From Clostridiales bacterium (GTDB taxonomy: Bacteria; Bacillota; Clostridia; Christensenellales; Aristaeellaceae): DNA of 37,711 bases. The position numbers and the translations under genes were made by a program. The DNA lies in contig JAAYUF010000114.1 of NCBI GenBank assembly GCA_012517815.1, positions 1-37,711 on the forward strand. The letters are read 5' to 3'. The first letter of the stretch is position 1; every line of letters starts with the position of its first letter. This document shows positions 27,060-33,755 of the stretch, one piece after another. The notes under the pieces are model-generated. The model was not told the origin of the DNA, did no database searches, and worked only from the letters and a program-made list of their open reading frames with translations.

Positions 27060-27744
27060 GGGGTTTCACCTCAAATTTGTAGCCGACGCCCCAGATGGTC
27101 CGAATCTCCCACCCGTCGGAGCCGGCGGCTTCCAGCTTGGCTCGCAGGCGCTTGATGTGGGAATCCACCGTGCGGGTGTCGCCGAAATAATCGTACCCCC
27201 ACAGGCTTTCCAGCAGGTTGTCGCGGGAGAACACCTTGTTGGGGTGGGTGGCGAGCGTCCAGAGTATCTCCAGTTCCTTCTTGGTAAGGGCGACGTCCCG
27301 GCCGCCGACCTGCGCCTCGTAATCGTCCAGGCGGATGGTCAGGTTGCCGTGGACGAACACCTGCCTGGGTTCGGGCTGCACGTGCCCCATGCGGCGGAGC
27401 ACCGCGCGCACCCGCGCCATCACCTCGCCCGGGGAAAAGGGCTTGACGATGTAATCGTCCGCGCCGATATCCAGCCCCATGATCTTTTCAAAATCCTCGC
27501 CGCGCGCGGTGATCATGATCACGGGCACAGTGGAGGTTTTGCGGATCTCGCGGCACACCGCGAAGCCGTCGAGCCTGGGCATCATCACGTCCAGCAGGAC
27601 GGCGTCGGGGTTGGTTTGGGCGAATAGCGCCAGCGCCTCCTCCCCGTCGGCCGCGATGACGGCGGTGTGGCCTTCTTTTTTCAGGTACTCTTCAAGGATC
27701 GAGGCAATCTGCCGGTGATCGTCCGCGACGAGGATGGTGGCCAT
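27037..27744 (-). CDS. OmpR/PhoB-family response regulator
   Basis: The product of 235 residues has a receiver domain (1-118) with the acidic pocket DD (8-9), phosphoacceptor D52 in LLDVMMPRLDG, T79 (MITA) and K101 (YIVKPF). The C-terminal winged helix (about 130-228) shows ALTKKELEILWTLATHPNKVFSR and the recognition stretch DTRTVDSHIKRLRAKL, standard for PhoB/OmpR. AAAGGAGG at 27758-27751 precedes the ATG by six bases. It is the first gene of the operon and the kinase follows with an overlap. It starts 155 bases from the divergent polyferredoxin gene; GTTTTTCC repeats in between may be its sites. Confidence 0.95.
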   Translation of the reverse strand: MATILVADDHRQIASILEEYLKKEGHTAVIAADGEEALALFAQTNPDAVLLDVMMPRLDGFAVCREIRKTSTVPVIMITARGEDFEKIMGLDIGADDYIVKPFSPGEVMARVRAVLRRMGHVQPEPRQVFVHGNLTIRLDDYEAQVGGRDVALTKKELEILWTLATHPNKVFSRDNLLESLWGYDYFGDTRTVDSHIKRLRAKLEAAGSDGWEIRTIWGVGYKFEVKPHEKPDRA

Positions 27745-27810
27745 AACGCGCCTCCTTTGGCGTCGGTGGGGGAGCAGGCCCAGCGTAGCAGGGCGATGTG
27801 GCGAAACTGT

Positions 27811-27843
27811 GTTTTTCCATTGGACGAGTTTTTCCCGGAAAAA
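27811..27843. promoter_or_regulatory. GTTTTTCC direct repeats and inverted half-site
   Basis: GTTTTTCC occurs at 27811-27818 and 27828-27835, with GGAAAAA (27837-27843) completing an inverted repeat around the second copy. This AT-rich cluster lies in the 154-base divergent region between the response regulator and the polyferredoxin gene. The spacing of 17 is not the usual 10-11 of OmpR-type sites. Confidence 0.35.
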
Positions 27844-27898
27844 GACACAATTCCGCCTTACTTACTTGCTACTGTTGGCCCTGAGGAGAGTGATAACC

Positions 27899-28744
27899 AT
27901 GCGAACCGGAAAAAAACGGAACCCTTCCTTCCGCACGGGGGTGCAAATCGGCGTTTTCGCGCTGGTCATGATTCTGGCGCTTGTCAAATGGCTCAAGGAC
28001 ATCGGCGTAACGATCCCGTTGCTGCCTGAGATTTCGCTGCACGCCATCTGCCCGTTCGGCGGCGTGGTGACGGTTTACGAGCTGCTGGCGACGGGCTCGT
28101 TCCTGCCCAAGCTGCACAGCGCGGCGTTCATCCTGATGGCGCTGGGGCTGGTGGTGGCCCTGTTCTTCGGCCCCCTGTTCTGTGGCTATGCCTGTCCGCT
28201 GGGCAGCTATCAGGAGTGGATCGGGAAGCTCGGGCGCAAGCTGTTCCCCAAGCGCTACGGCAAGCTGATCCCCCCCGGGTTGGACAGGGCGCTGCGCTAC
28301 CTGCGCTACGTCGTCCTGGCGATGGTGGTATACCAGACGGCCGTCATCGGCAAGCTGGTGTTCCAGGAGGTGGACCCGTACTACGCACTGTTCAACTTCA
28401 TGACCGGCGAGGTGGCCCTCTCGGCTTTCGCGGTGCTGTTCGGGGTCACGGTGCTGTCGCTGTTCGTGGAACGCCCCTGGTGCAAGTACTTCTGCCCGTA
28501 CGGCGCTCTGCTGGGGCTGTTCAACCTGATCCGCATCTTCCCGGTGCGCCGCAAGGCTTCCACCTGCATCCACTGCAAGAAGTGCGATAAAGCCTGCCCG
28601 ATGCAGATCGAGGTTTCCACGTCCGGGGCCGTGCGCGACCACCAGTGCATCAGCTGCTACCGGTGCGTGAGCGGCAACGCCTGCCCGGTGGATGATACCG
28701 TGACCATTTCCAGCGTGAAGGAGGCGGAAACCCATGAAGCTTAA
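27899..28744 (+). CDS. Membrane polyferredoxin (NapH/CcoG-like 4Fe-4S protein)
   Basis: The product of 281 residues has about five membrane helices and two pairs of cysteine motifs. The first pair, CGYACPLGSYQEW and WCKYFCPYGALLGLF, matches the CxxxCP motifs after membrane helices in NapH, NosR and CcoG. The C-terminal part has CIHCKKCDKACPM and CISCYRCVSGNACPV, enough for two [4Fe-4S] clusters. These proteins pass electrons across or at the membrane. The start is ATG 27899 with GAGGAGA at 27882-27888; an upstream in-frame extension would run through the regulatory region. The next gene overlaps by 11 bases. The electron donor and acceptor are not encoded here, unless the small protein and ferritin-like protein downstream serve. 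Confidence 0.88.
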   Translation: MRTGKKRNPSFRTGVQIGVFALVMILALVKWLKDIGVTIPLLPEISLHAICPFGGVVTVYELLATGSFLPKLHSAAFILMALGLVVALFFGPLFCGYACPLGSYQEWIGKLGRKLFPKRYGKLIPPGLDRALRYLRYVVLAMVVYQTAVIGKLVFQEVDPYYALFNFMTGEVALSAFAVLFGVTVLSLFVERPWCKYFCPYGALLGLFNLIRIFPVRRKASTCIHCKKCDKACPMQIEVSTSGAVRDHQCISCYRCVSGNACPVDDTVTISSVKEAETHEA

Positions 28745-29255
28745 GCCGACGACGACCTTTCTGATTGCGCTGGTCTTTGTGGCGGCGGGCATCGCTGCGA
28801 CGATCGCCACGGGCCTGTGGCAGACCGAATCCGACAAGACTCCGCGGAAGCTGGACCTTGCGGCGGTGGAAACCGCCGTCACGGCCGGGGGCGGAACGGC
28901 GGACGGGGACGCGACCGCCGTGCAGTACGACCCCGCCGATATCCGCGGCAGCTATTCCTTTGGCGAGATCAGCACCCTCTACGGCGTGCCGCTTTCCGAT
29001 CTGGCGCGGGCCTTCGGGCTTTCGGAGGCGGAGGCGGGCGATTTTCAGGCCAAGGCGCTGGAATCGCGCTACCCCGACGCGGCCGAGGAGCTGGGCACGG
29101 CCTCCATCCGGATGTTCGTGGCCTACTATCTCGGGCTGCCCTATACGCCCACCGAGGAAACCTGGCTGCCCCGGACCGCGGTGGAGGTGCTGACGGCGAG
29201 CGGCCGCATGACGGCCCAACAGGCCGCCTACGCATCGGCGCACGCGATTCCGTAA
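28734..29255 (+). CDS. Small membrane-anchored protein partnering the polyferredoxin
   Basis: I do not assign a named family. The product has 173 residues. One N-terminal helix (about 7-28, FLIALVFVAAGIAATIATGLW) anchors it, with the rest outside. The outer part carries IRGSYSFGEISTLYGVPLSDL, close to the RGS-x-T-x-x-E-V-x-x-x-x-G-I/V-P motif I associate with segments joined to polyferredoxins, and a second related stretch around LPYTPTEETWLPRTA. There are no cysteines or histidine clusters, so it is unlikely to hold a cofactor itself. It overlaps the polyferredoxin gene by 11 bases and so is translationally coupled to it; a docking or assembly role is an inference. Confidence 0.7.
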   Translation: MKLKPTTTFLIALVFVAAGIAATIATGLWQTESDKTPRKLDLAAVETAVTAGGGTADGDATAVQYDPADIRGSYSFGEISTLYGVPLSDLARAFGLSEAEAGDFQAKALESRYPDAAEELGTASIRMFVAYYLGLPYTPTEETWLPRTAVEVLTASGRMTAQQAAYASAHAIP

Positions 29256-29369
29256 GGTTCCAAAATGCCACGGAAACGCGCGACAAGGGACAAACTTTCG
29301 ACACAAATCCCGCTTATCCTGAAATCACAGCAAGGGATTGCTGAATTTGACCCCCAAGAGGTGTGTACC

Positions 29370-30101
29370 ATGAAACTGATGAAAATCGTCGCTACCCTGA
29401 TGGTTACCCTGATGCTGGCCGCCCTGCCCGCGCTGACCCTGGCTGAGGACGCCTACGGCTCCGCCGCCGTGACGGCGGGACAGACCTACACGCTGGAACA
29501 GATGCTGACCCTGGCGATCCAGGACGAGTACATGGCGCAGGCCGAATACGCGGCCATCCTGAACAGCTACGGTACCGACAATGCCTTTGCCAACATCATC
29601 AAGGCGGAGGGCACGCATATCGCGCTGCTCAAGACCCTGTTTGAAACCTACGGTTTCACGCTCCCCGCCGATACCGCGGCCGATAAAGCGGTACTGCCCG
29701 CCAGCCTGGTTGAGGCGTATACCGTAGGCGTCGCGGCGGAGAATGCCAACATCGCCATGTATGAGGCTTTCCTGGCCCAAAGCGACCTGCCCGACGACGT
29801 GCGCGGCGCGTTTGTCGCTCTGCAGAACGCCTCCCGGAGCCACCTGACCGCCTTCACCCGCAACGCCGATAAGGACGGGCTGGGCCTGCGCAACGGCCGG
29901 AGCGACGACCAGGACGGCCGCAACAGCCAGAACGGCAACGGCAACGGCAATGGCAACGGCGGTGCCGACGGCGACAGTGATACCGCGGCGCGCAAGGGCG
30001 CCCGCGCCGGCAACGACACCTGCCCCCTGTACGACGCGACCGCCGGCACCTGCGCCGGTTGCGACACCCAGCGCAGCGGGCGCGGCCGTAACGCCAAGTA
30101 A
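29370..30101 (+). CDS. Secreted ferritin-like DUF2202 protein with Cys-rich tail
   Basis: The product has 243 residues. A Sec signal peptide (MKLMKIVATLMVTLMLAALPALTLA) precedes a four-helix ferritin-like DUF2202 domain (about 38-170). The metal-ligand candidates are E in AIQDEYMAQAEY, E and H in IIKAEGTHIALL, and E in GVAAENANIAMYEAF, with the final helix SRSHLTAF. The tail is unusual: an Asn-Gly repeat (NGNGNGNGNGG, codons GGC-AAC) followed by a basic stretch and CPLYDATAGTCAGC, three cysteines that could bind metal. AAGAGGTG at 29356-29363 decides the start. It lies 114 bases after the small membrane protein and before a terminator, and may be in the same unit. A role in external iron or oxygen handling is likely but unproven. 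Confidence 0.83.
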   Translation: MKLMKIVATLMVTLMLAALPALTLAEDAYGSAAVTAGQTYTLEQMLTLAIQDEYMAQAEYAAILNSYGTDNAFANIIKAEGTHIALLKTLFETYGFTLPADTAADKAVLPASLVEAYTVGVAAENANIAMYEAFLAQSDLPDDVRGAFVALQNASRSHLTAFTRNADKDGLGLRNGRSDDQDGRNSQNGNGNGNGNGGADGDSDTAARKGARAGNDTCPLYDATAGTCAGCDTQRSGRGRNAK

Positions 30102-30139
30102 CCCCGGCGCGCAACGCGCGGCCCTCCGGCAACGCCCCC

Positions 30140-30169
30140 GCCCCGGCCCTATAGCGGCCGGGGCATTTT
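30140..30169 (+). terminator. Terminator after the ferritin-like gene
   Basis: GCCCCGGCC (30140-30148) pairs with GGCCGGGGC (30156-30164) over a seven-base loop, followed by ATTTTC. It lies 38 bases after the stop. Confidence 0.78.
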
Positions 30170-30190
30170 CATGCAACGGGCTTTTGGCCG

Positions 30191-30550
30191 TCAGGTTCCC
30201 GGGCACATGCCGGGCGGCAGGTTGCCGTCGGGATAGCAAAGCGCCATTTTCGTCAGGCTCAGGTATACGCCGCCCGGTCTGGTGTGGGCGAAATGGGCGA
30301 TGTCGCCGCTCAGCCTCGCGGCGAATCGGTTGCACGCTTCCGCCGTGGCCGCGCCCAGCACGCGGACGTCGCAAAAGGCGCATTCTTCGGCGGTTTCCCC
30401 GAGGGTCAGCGCGGCGCCGCTTTCGATGTGCACCATCACCCGCTCGGGCGGTTTGCCCATCTGGGCGGCGGCGTTGAGCGCGCAGCGGCGGAGGGCCTCG
30501 GTTTGGGCGGCGTCCAGCCGCCGGGATGTGACGATGTGGATGTAGGGCAT
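30191..30550 (-). CDS. MIF/tautomerase-family protein
   Basis: The product has 119 residues and aligns along its whole length with macrophage migration inhibitory factor. It begins MPYIHI: the proline after Met is the catalytic base of the tautomerase. G-KPPERVMVHIE matches the GKPPQYIAVH of human MIF, with K33. ECAFCDVRVLG gives C57-x-x-C60, the same positions as the CALC motif of human MIF when Met is counted. NRFAARLSGDIAHF and VYLSLTKM match the C-terminal helix and strand. The start is ATG 30550, with GGGGAGGT just upstream; a longer open frame to 30607 lacks a ribosome site. No signal peptide is present. The physiological substrate in bacteria is unknown. The gene is alone and divergent from larA. 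Confidence 0.88.
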   Translation of the reverse strand: MPYIHIVTSRRLDAAQTEALRRCALNAAAQMGKPPERVMVHIESGAALTLGETAEECAFCDVRVLGAATAEACNRFAARLSGDIAHFAHTRPGGVYLSLTKMALCYPDGNLPPGMCPGT

Positions 30551-30730
30551 CCCTGTACCTCCCCATGGCCGCGGCGGGGGCCGCGGCTTTATCCGTCCGT
30601 TGAGCAAGGAAACCGGCGCAGCCTTGCCCGCGCCCCGCGGAGGGCGGGCCCGAAGGAATCATCCGCCCCGGTTTCCGTTTCCCGCCGGCCTCTCTCCGGC
30701 CTCTCTGTAGGAGATACTGCGCCGCGACGC

Positions 30731-30759
30731 TTTCCTCCTGCCCCAAACTGTGCTATGAT
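30731..30759 (+). promoter_or_regulatory. Promoter of larA
   Basis: TATGAT (30754-30759) preceded by TGC, an extended -10. The -35 position at 17 bases reads TTTCCT, a poor match. Predicted start is around 30766. Confidence 0.55.
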
Positions 30760-30794
30760 GAGACGAATTCTTGCTTGGGAAACGGGAGATGCGC

Positions 30795-32069
30795 ATGGAA
30801 CGGCAATTTACGTTTGGCTATGGCGACCGGGACATCCCCCTGACGGTACGCGCCGGCAGGATTGAGGTATTGGAAGCGAACACGCCTCCGCCGATCCGCG
30901 ATTTGCGGGAGGCGTTCCGTGCGGCGGTGGAGGAAGAGGCGATCGACAGCCCGCCGCTGCGGGAGGTGCTCTCGCCGGATGCTGCTGTGACGGTGATCAT
31001 CAGCGACCTGACCCGCGCCTGGATGCATCAGGACCGTATCTGCCCGTTGCTACTGGATTACCTGCGCGGGACGGTTGGCATACCCTATGAAAACATCGTG
31101 TTTCTGGTGGCGCTGGGCACGCACCGCCCGCAGACCGAGGCGGAGCTGCGCCGCCTGGCCTCGGACGATGTGTTTGACCGCGTGCGCGTGGTGAACCATC
31201 AGGCGGAACAGCCGCTGGCAAACCTCGGAACGACGTCCCGCGGCACCGAGGTGCTGCTCAACCCCCTGGCGGTCGGCCGCAAGGTGATCCTGATGGGCGG
31301 CACGGTGCACCACCTGCTGGCCGGCTACGGCGGCGGGCGCAAGAGCATCGTGCCGGGCGTGGCGGGGGAGCGCACCATCAGGCAAAACCACATCCACGCC
31401 CTGCACCCCAATGAGCCCCGCTCCAGCGACGACGTGGGCTGCGGCCGCCTGGCCAAAAATCCCGTACACGAGGATATGATGGAGGCTGCGGCGATGGTCG
31501 CGCCGGTGTTTGGCATCAACCTGGTGGTGGACGGCAACGGCGACCACATCGCGCTGCCCAGCGGGGACTACGACAAGGCGTGGACGCACAGCTGCGCGCT
31601 GGTGGACCGCTACAACGGCGTGCCCATCGGGGGCAAGTTTGACGCGGTGGTCGTGGCCTGCGGCGGCTTCCCCAAGGATATCAACCTCTATCAGTCCTCC
31701 AAGACCATGATCAACGCCTATCAGGCCGTGCGCACGGGCGGGCGGATGGTGTTCCTCAGCGAGTGCCGCGAGGGCGGCGGCCCGCCCGCGTTTTTCGACT
31801 GGGCGCGTTTCCAGCAGGCGGGCACGCTGGACGCGGAACTGCGCAAGAATTTCACCATCGCGGGGTATGTGTTCTACGCCTGCGTGGAGATCGCCCGGCA
31901 CACCGATTGCCACATGCTGAGCCTCATCCCCCCCGAAACCCTCGCTCCGCTGCACATCCACGGCCATACGGACGTCGCGGAGATTCAGGCGCTGCTCGAC
32001 TTCGGCACCAAATCCGTGGCGGTGATGCCCCACGGCAGCAGCACCGTGCCCATCCCGCCCCGGGACTGA
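30795..32069 (+). CDS. larA: LarA-type nickel-dependent racemase/epimerase
   Basis: LarA enzymes racemise lactate or epimerise related 2-hydroxy acids with a nickel-pincer nucleotide bound to a lysine. The product has 424 residues, the family length. Key positions fit Lactobacillus plantarum LarA closely: H110 (GTHRP, family H108), H172-H173 (HHLLAGYGGG, family H174), K183 (GGGRKSIVPG, the cofactor-linked K184) and H199 (RQNH, H200). The N-terminal VTVIISDLTRAW and the C-terminal KTMINAYQAVRTGG region are typical. The start is ATG 30795 with GGGAG at 30784-30788; an earlier ATG lies too close to it. The cofactor genes larB, larC and larE, and a lactate permease or dehydrogenase, are not in the window. 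Many LarA homologues act on substrates other than lactate, so the substrate is open. Confidence 0.86.
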   Translation: MERQFTFGYGDRDIPLTVRAGRIEVLEANTPPPIRDLREAFRAAVEEEAIDSPPLREVLSPDAAVTVIISDLTRAWMHQDRICPLLLDYLRGTVGIPYENIVFLVALGTHRPQTEAELRRLASDDVFDRVRVVNHQAEQPLANLGTTSRGTEVLLNPLAVGRKVILMGGTVHHLLAGYGGGRKSIVPGVAGERTIRQNHIHALHPNEPRSSDDVGCGRLAKNPVHEDMMEAAAMVAPVFGINLVVDGNGDHIALPSGDYDKAWTHSCALVDRYNGVPIGGKFDAVVVACGGFPKDINLYQSSKTMINAYQAVRTGGRMVFLSECREGGGPPAFFDWARFQQAGTLDAELRKNFTIAGYVFYACVEIARHTDCHMLSLIPPETLAPLHIHGHTDVAEIQALLDFGTKSVAVMPHGSSTVPIPPRD

Positions 32070-32257
32070 CGGCGCGGTCGCGCCACGGGACGCGCGCGGC
32101 GGTACGCCTTTCAGGCCGTGCCGTGTCTCACGCGCCGATCAGGCCCCGCGTTTAGCGTTGGCCGCAGCCCTTGTCCGGCGCGGCGGCCGCGTGAAACGCG
32201 CGGGATCGTCCAGCCCCGCCGCGGGTCGGAATCGGCGGCGAAAATTTCCGTCGGAAC

Positions 32258-32286
32258 TTGACAAAGCCGCGGGACTATGCTTTACT
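32258..32286 (+). promoter_or_regulatory. Promoter of the T-box operon
   Basis: TTGACA (32258-32263), a 17-base spacer, and TTTACT (32281-32286) with TGC before it. Predicted start is about 32293. The 188 bases between larA and here hold no recognisable gene or terminator. Confidence 0.82.
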
Positions 32287-32292
32287 ATACAA

Positions 32293-32555
32293 AACCGTTG
32301 AGGCGGAGATCACACCGATAGCGCACTCCCAGAGAGCCGGGGCAGCTGGAAACCGGCAGAAAGCGAATCGGCAAATGGACCGCTGAGGGCGCGCGGAAAG
32401 GGTGCACGCATCCGAGTATGGCGCGACGTGAAGCCTACGTTACAGGGCTGCGGGTGTGTCGGCACTCGTGTGAGGCGGACGGGCAACCGTCAACCAAGGT
32501 GGTACCGCAGATGAGATACGCATCTGTCCTTGAAAACAGGACAGGTGCGTTTTTT
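32293..32555 (+). ncRNA. T-box leader with UGG (tryptophan) specifier
   Basis: T-box RNAs bind a specific tRNA and switch between termination and read-through according to its charging. Stem I: 32303-32306 pairs with 32380-32383 below, and 32315-32319 with 32367-32371 above, enclosing a specifier loop whose 3' strand is CAAA-UGG-A (UGG at 32376-32378), the same layout as the GAAA-GGC-A of Geobacillus glyQS. The distal loop shows AGAGAG and GCTGGAAACCGGC. At the base, UGA on both strands (32299-32301 and 32384-32386) fits a kink-turn. The T-box AAGG-UGGUACC-GC lies at 32496-32508. In the antiterminator AAGG and GCAGATG (32496-32499, 32507-32513) pair with CATCTGT and CCTT (32521-32531), using the 5' arm of the terminator. 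Uncharged tRNA-Trp should therefore switch the downstream transporter on. Confidence 0.93.
32518..32555 (+). terminator. T-box intrinsic terminator
   Basis: ACGCATCTGTCCT (32518-32530) pairs with AGGACAGGTGCGT (32538-32550), with one G-U pair, followed by a run of T to 32555. It excludes the antiterminator, which needs 32521-32531. Confidence 0.93.
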
Positions 32556-32617
32556 CGTACCGCGATGGCAACCGACGAAACCATCTCATACCGGAAAGAT
32601 GAAAGGAAGGGTATCCC

Positions 32618-33583
32618 ATGAAAAAGCTGATCGCTCTGGTTTCCGTTCTGGCGCTCGTCCTGAGCCTCGTCGTCGTCGCCAACGCCGAATCTGACAAGCA
32701 TTACACCGTGGGCATCATCCAAATGGCGGATAACGGCGCCTTCACCGACATGCGCGAGGGCTACATCGCGCGTATGCGCGAGCTGGGCTACACCGAGGAC
32801 CGGATGACCTTCGACTACCGCAACGCCCAGGGGGATATGACCAACCTCGCCTCCATCTGTCAGGCGATCGTCGAGGAGGGCGTGGATTACGCGGTGACCA
32901 TCGCCACGCCGCCTTCCCAGGCTTTCCTCAACATGGACAGCGGCATCCCGATGTTCTTCATCTCCGTTTCCAACCCCGTGGGCGCGGGCATCCTCACCGA
33001 GATGGCCCACCCGGACAAGAACGCCACCGGCGCCAGCAACGCCATCCCCGTGGAGGAAATGTTCAAGCTGAGCGAGCAGCTCACCCCGGGCAAAAAAACC
33101 TACGGGCTGATCTACTGCACCAGCGAGGTCAACTCCGTGACCACCATCAACAACGCAAAGGCTTACATGGACGCCAGCGGGCTAAGCTACGTGGAGGCCG
33201 TGGTCACCAACTCCGGCGAGGTGCAGCAGGCGGCGCAGTCGCTGGTGGGCCGCGTGGACGCGATGTTCATCCCCAACGACAGCGTGGTGCAGACGGCGCT
33301 GACCGTGGTGGCCGATATCGCCAGGGAAAACAAGATTCCCGTGTACGGCTCCTCCGCGGTGATGGTGGCTTCCGGCGCGTTTGCGACCATCTCCATCAGC
33401 GATACCGACATCGGCCGCATGGTGGCGGACATGAGCGACCAATACCTCAAGGGCGCCGCGATCGCCGATATCCCCGCCGTGACGGTGAGCGACTTTACCA
33501 TGGTGATCAACAAGACCACCGCGGATGCCATCGGCGTAACCGTGAGCGAGGATGTGCTTTCCAAGGCGAAGGTTTTGGAGTAA
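32618..33583 (+). CDS. ABC transporter substrate-binding protein, TrpX-like
   Basis: The product of 321 residues has an N-terminal signal peptide (MKKLIALVSVLALVLSLVVV, cut near ANA-ES) and belongs to the ABC_sub_bind/TrpX family: YTVGIIQMADNGAFTDMREGY, then ITIATPPSQAFLNM, VGAGILTE and NSVTTINNAKAYMD. TrpX-type proteins bind tryptophan or tyrosine. The T-box with a Trp specifier in front supports tryptophan. No cysteine follows the signal peptide, so there is no lipobox, unusual for a Gram-positive binding protein. AAAGGAAG precedes the ATG. The permease and ATPase follow, making a complete importer. The substrate is an inference from the leader; the family alone leaves other aromatic or purine-like ligands possible. 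Confidence 0.88.
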   Translation: MKKLIALVSVLALVLSLVVVANAESDKHYTVGIIQMADNGAFTDMREGYIARMRELGYTEDRMTFDYRNAQGDMTNLASICQAIVEEGVDYAVTIATPPSQAFLNMDSGIPMFFISVSNPVGAGILTEMAHPDKNATGASNAIPVEEMFKLSEQLTPGKKTYGLIYCTSEVNSVTTINNAKAYMDASGLSYVEAVVTNSGEVQQAAQSLVGRVDAMFIPNDSVVQTALTVVADIARENKIPVYGSSAVMVASGAFATISISDTDIGRMVADMSDQYLKGAAIADIPAVTVSDFTMVINKTTADAIGVTVSEDVLSKAKVLE

Positions 33584-33612
33584 ACTGTACCTGCGCCGCC
33601 GCGCAAAGAGCG

Positions 33613-33659
33613 GGGCGGCGCGCGTTCCTCCCGCCGGGGCGGGGGGGCGCGCGCCGCCC
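33613..33659 (+). other. Intercistronic hairpin between binding protein and permease genes
   Basis: GGGCGGCGCGCG (33613-33624) pairs with CGCGCGCCGCCC (33648-33659), a perfect 12-bp stem; the loop can form a further CCCGCC/GGCGGG stem. No T-run directly follows. It could protect the upstream mRNA and raise binding-protein levels above the permease. Confidence 0.55.
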
Positions 33660-33755
33660 GGTTTCCGCGCCCGCGGGCTTTTTCCGGAAACACGCCGCCC
33701 CCGGCCCGGCCGCAAGGGCGTCGACCGACCCTGCAAATGAAATGAGTGAACGGAC

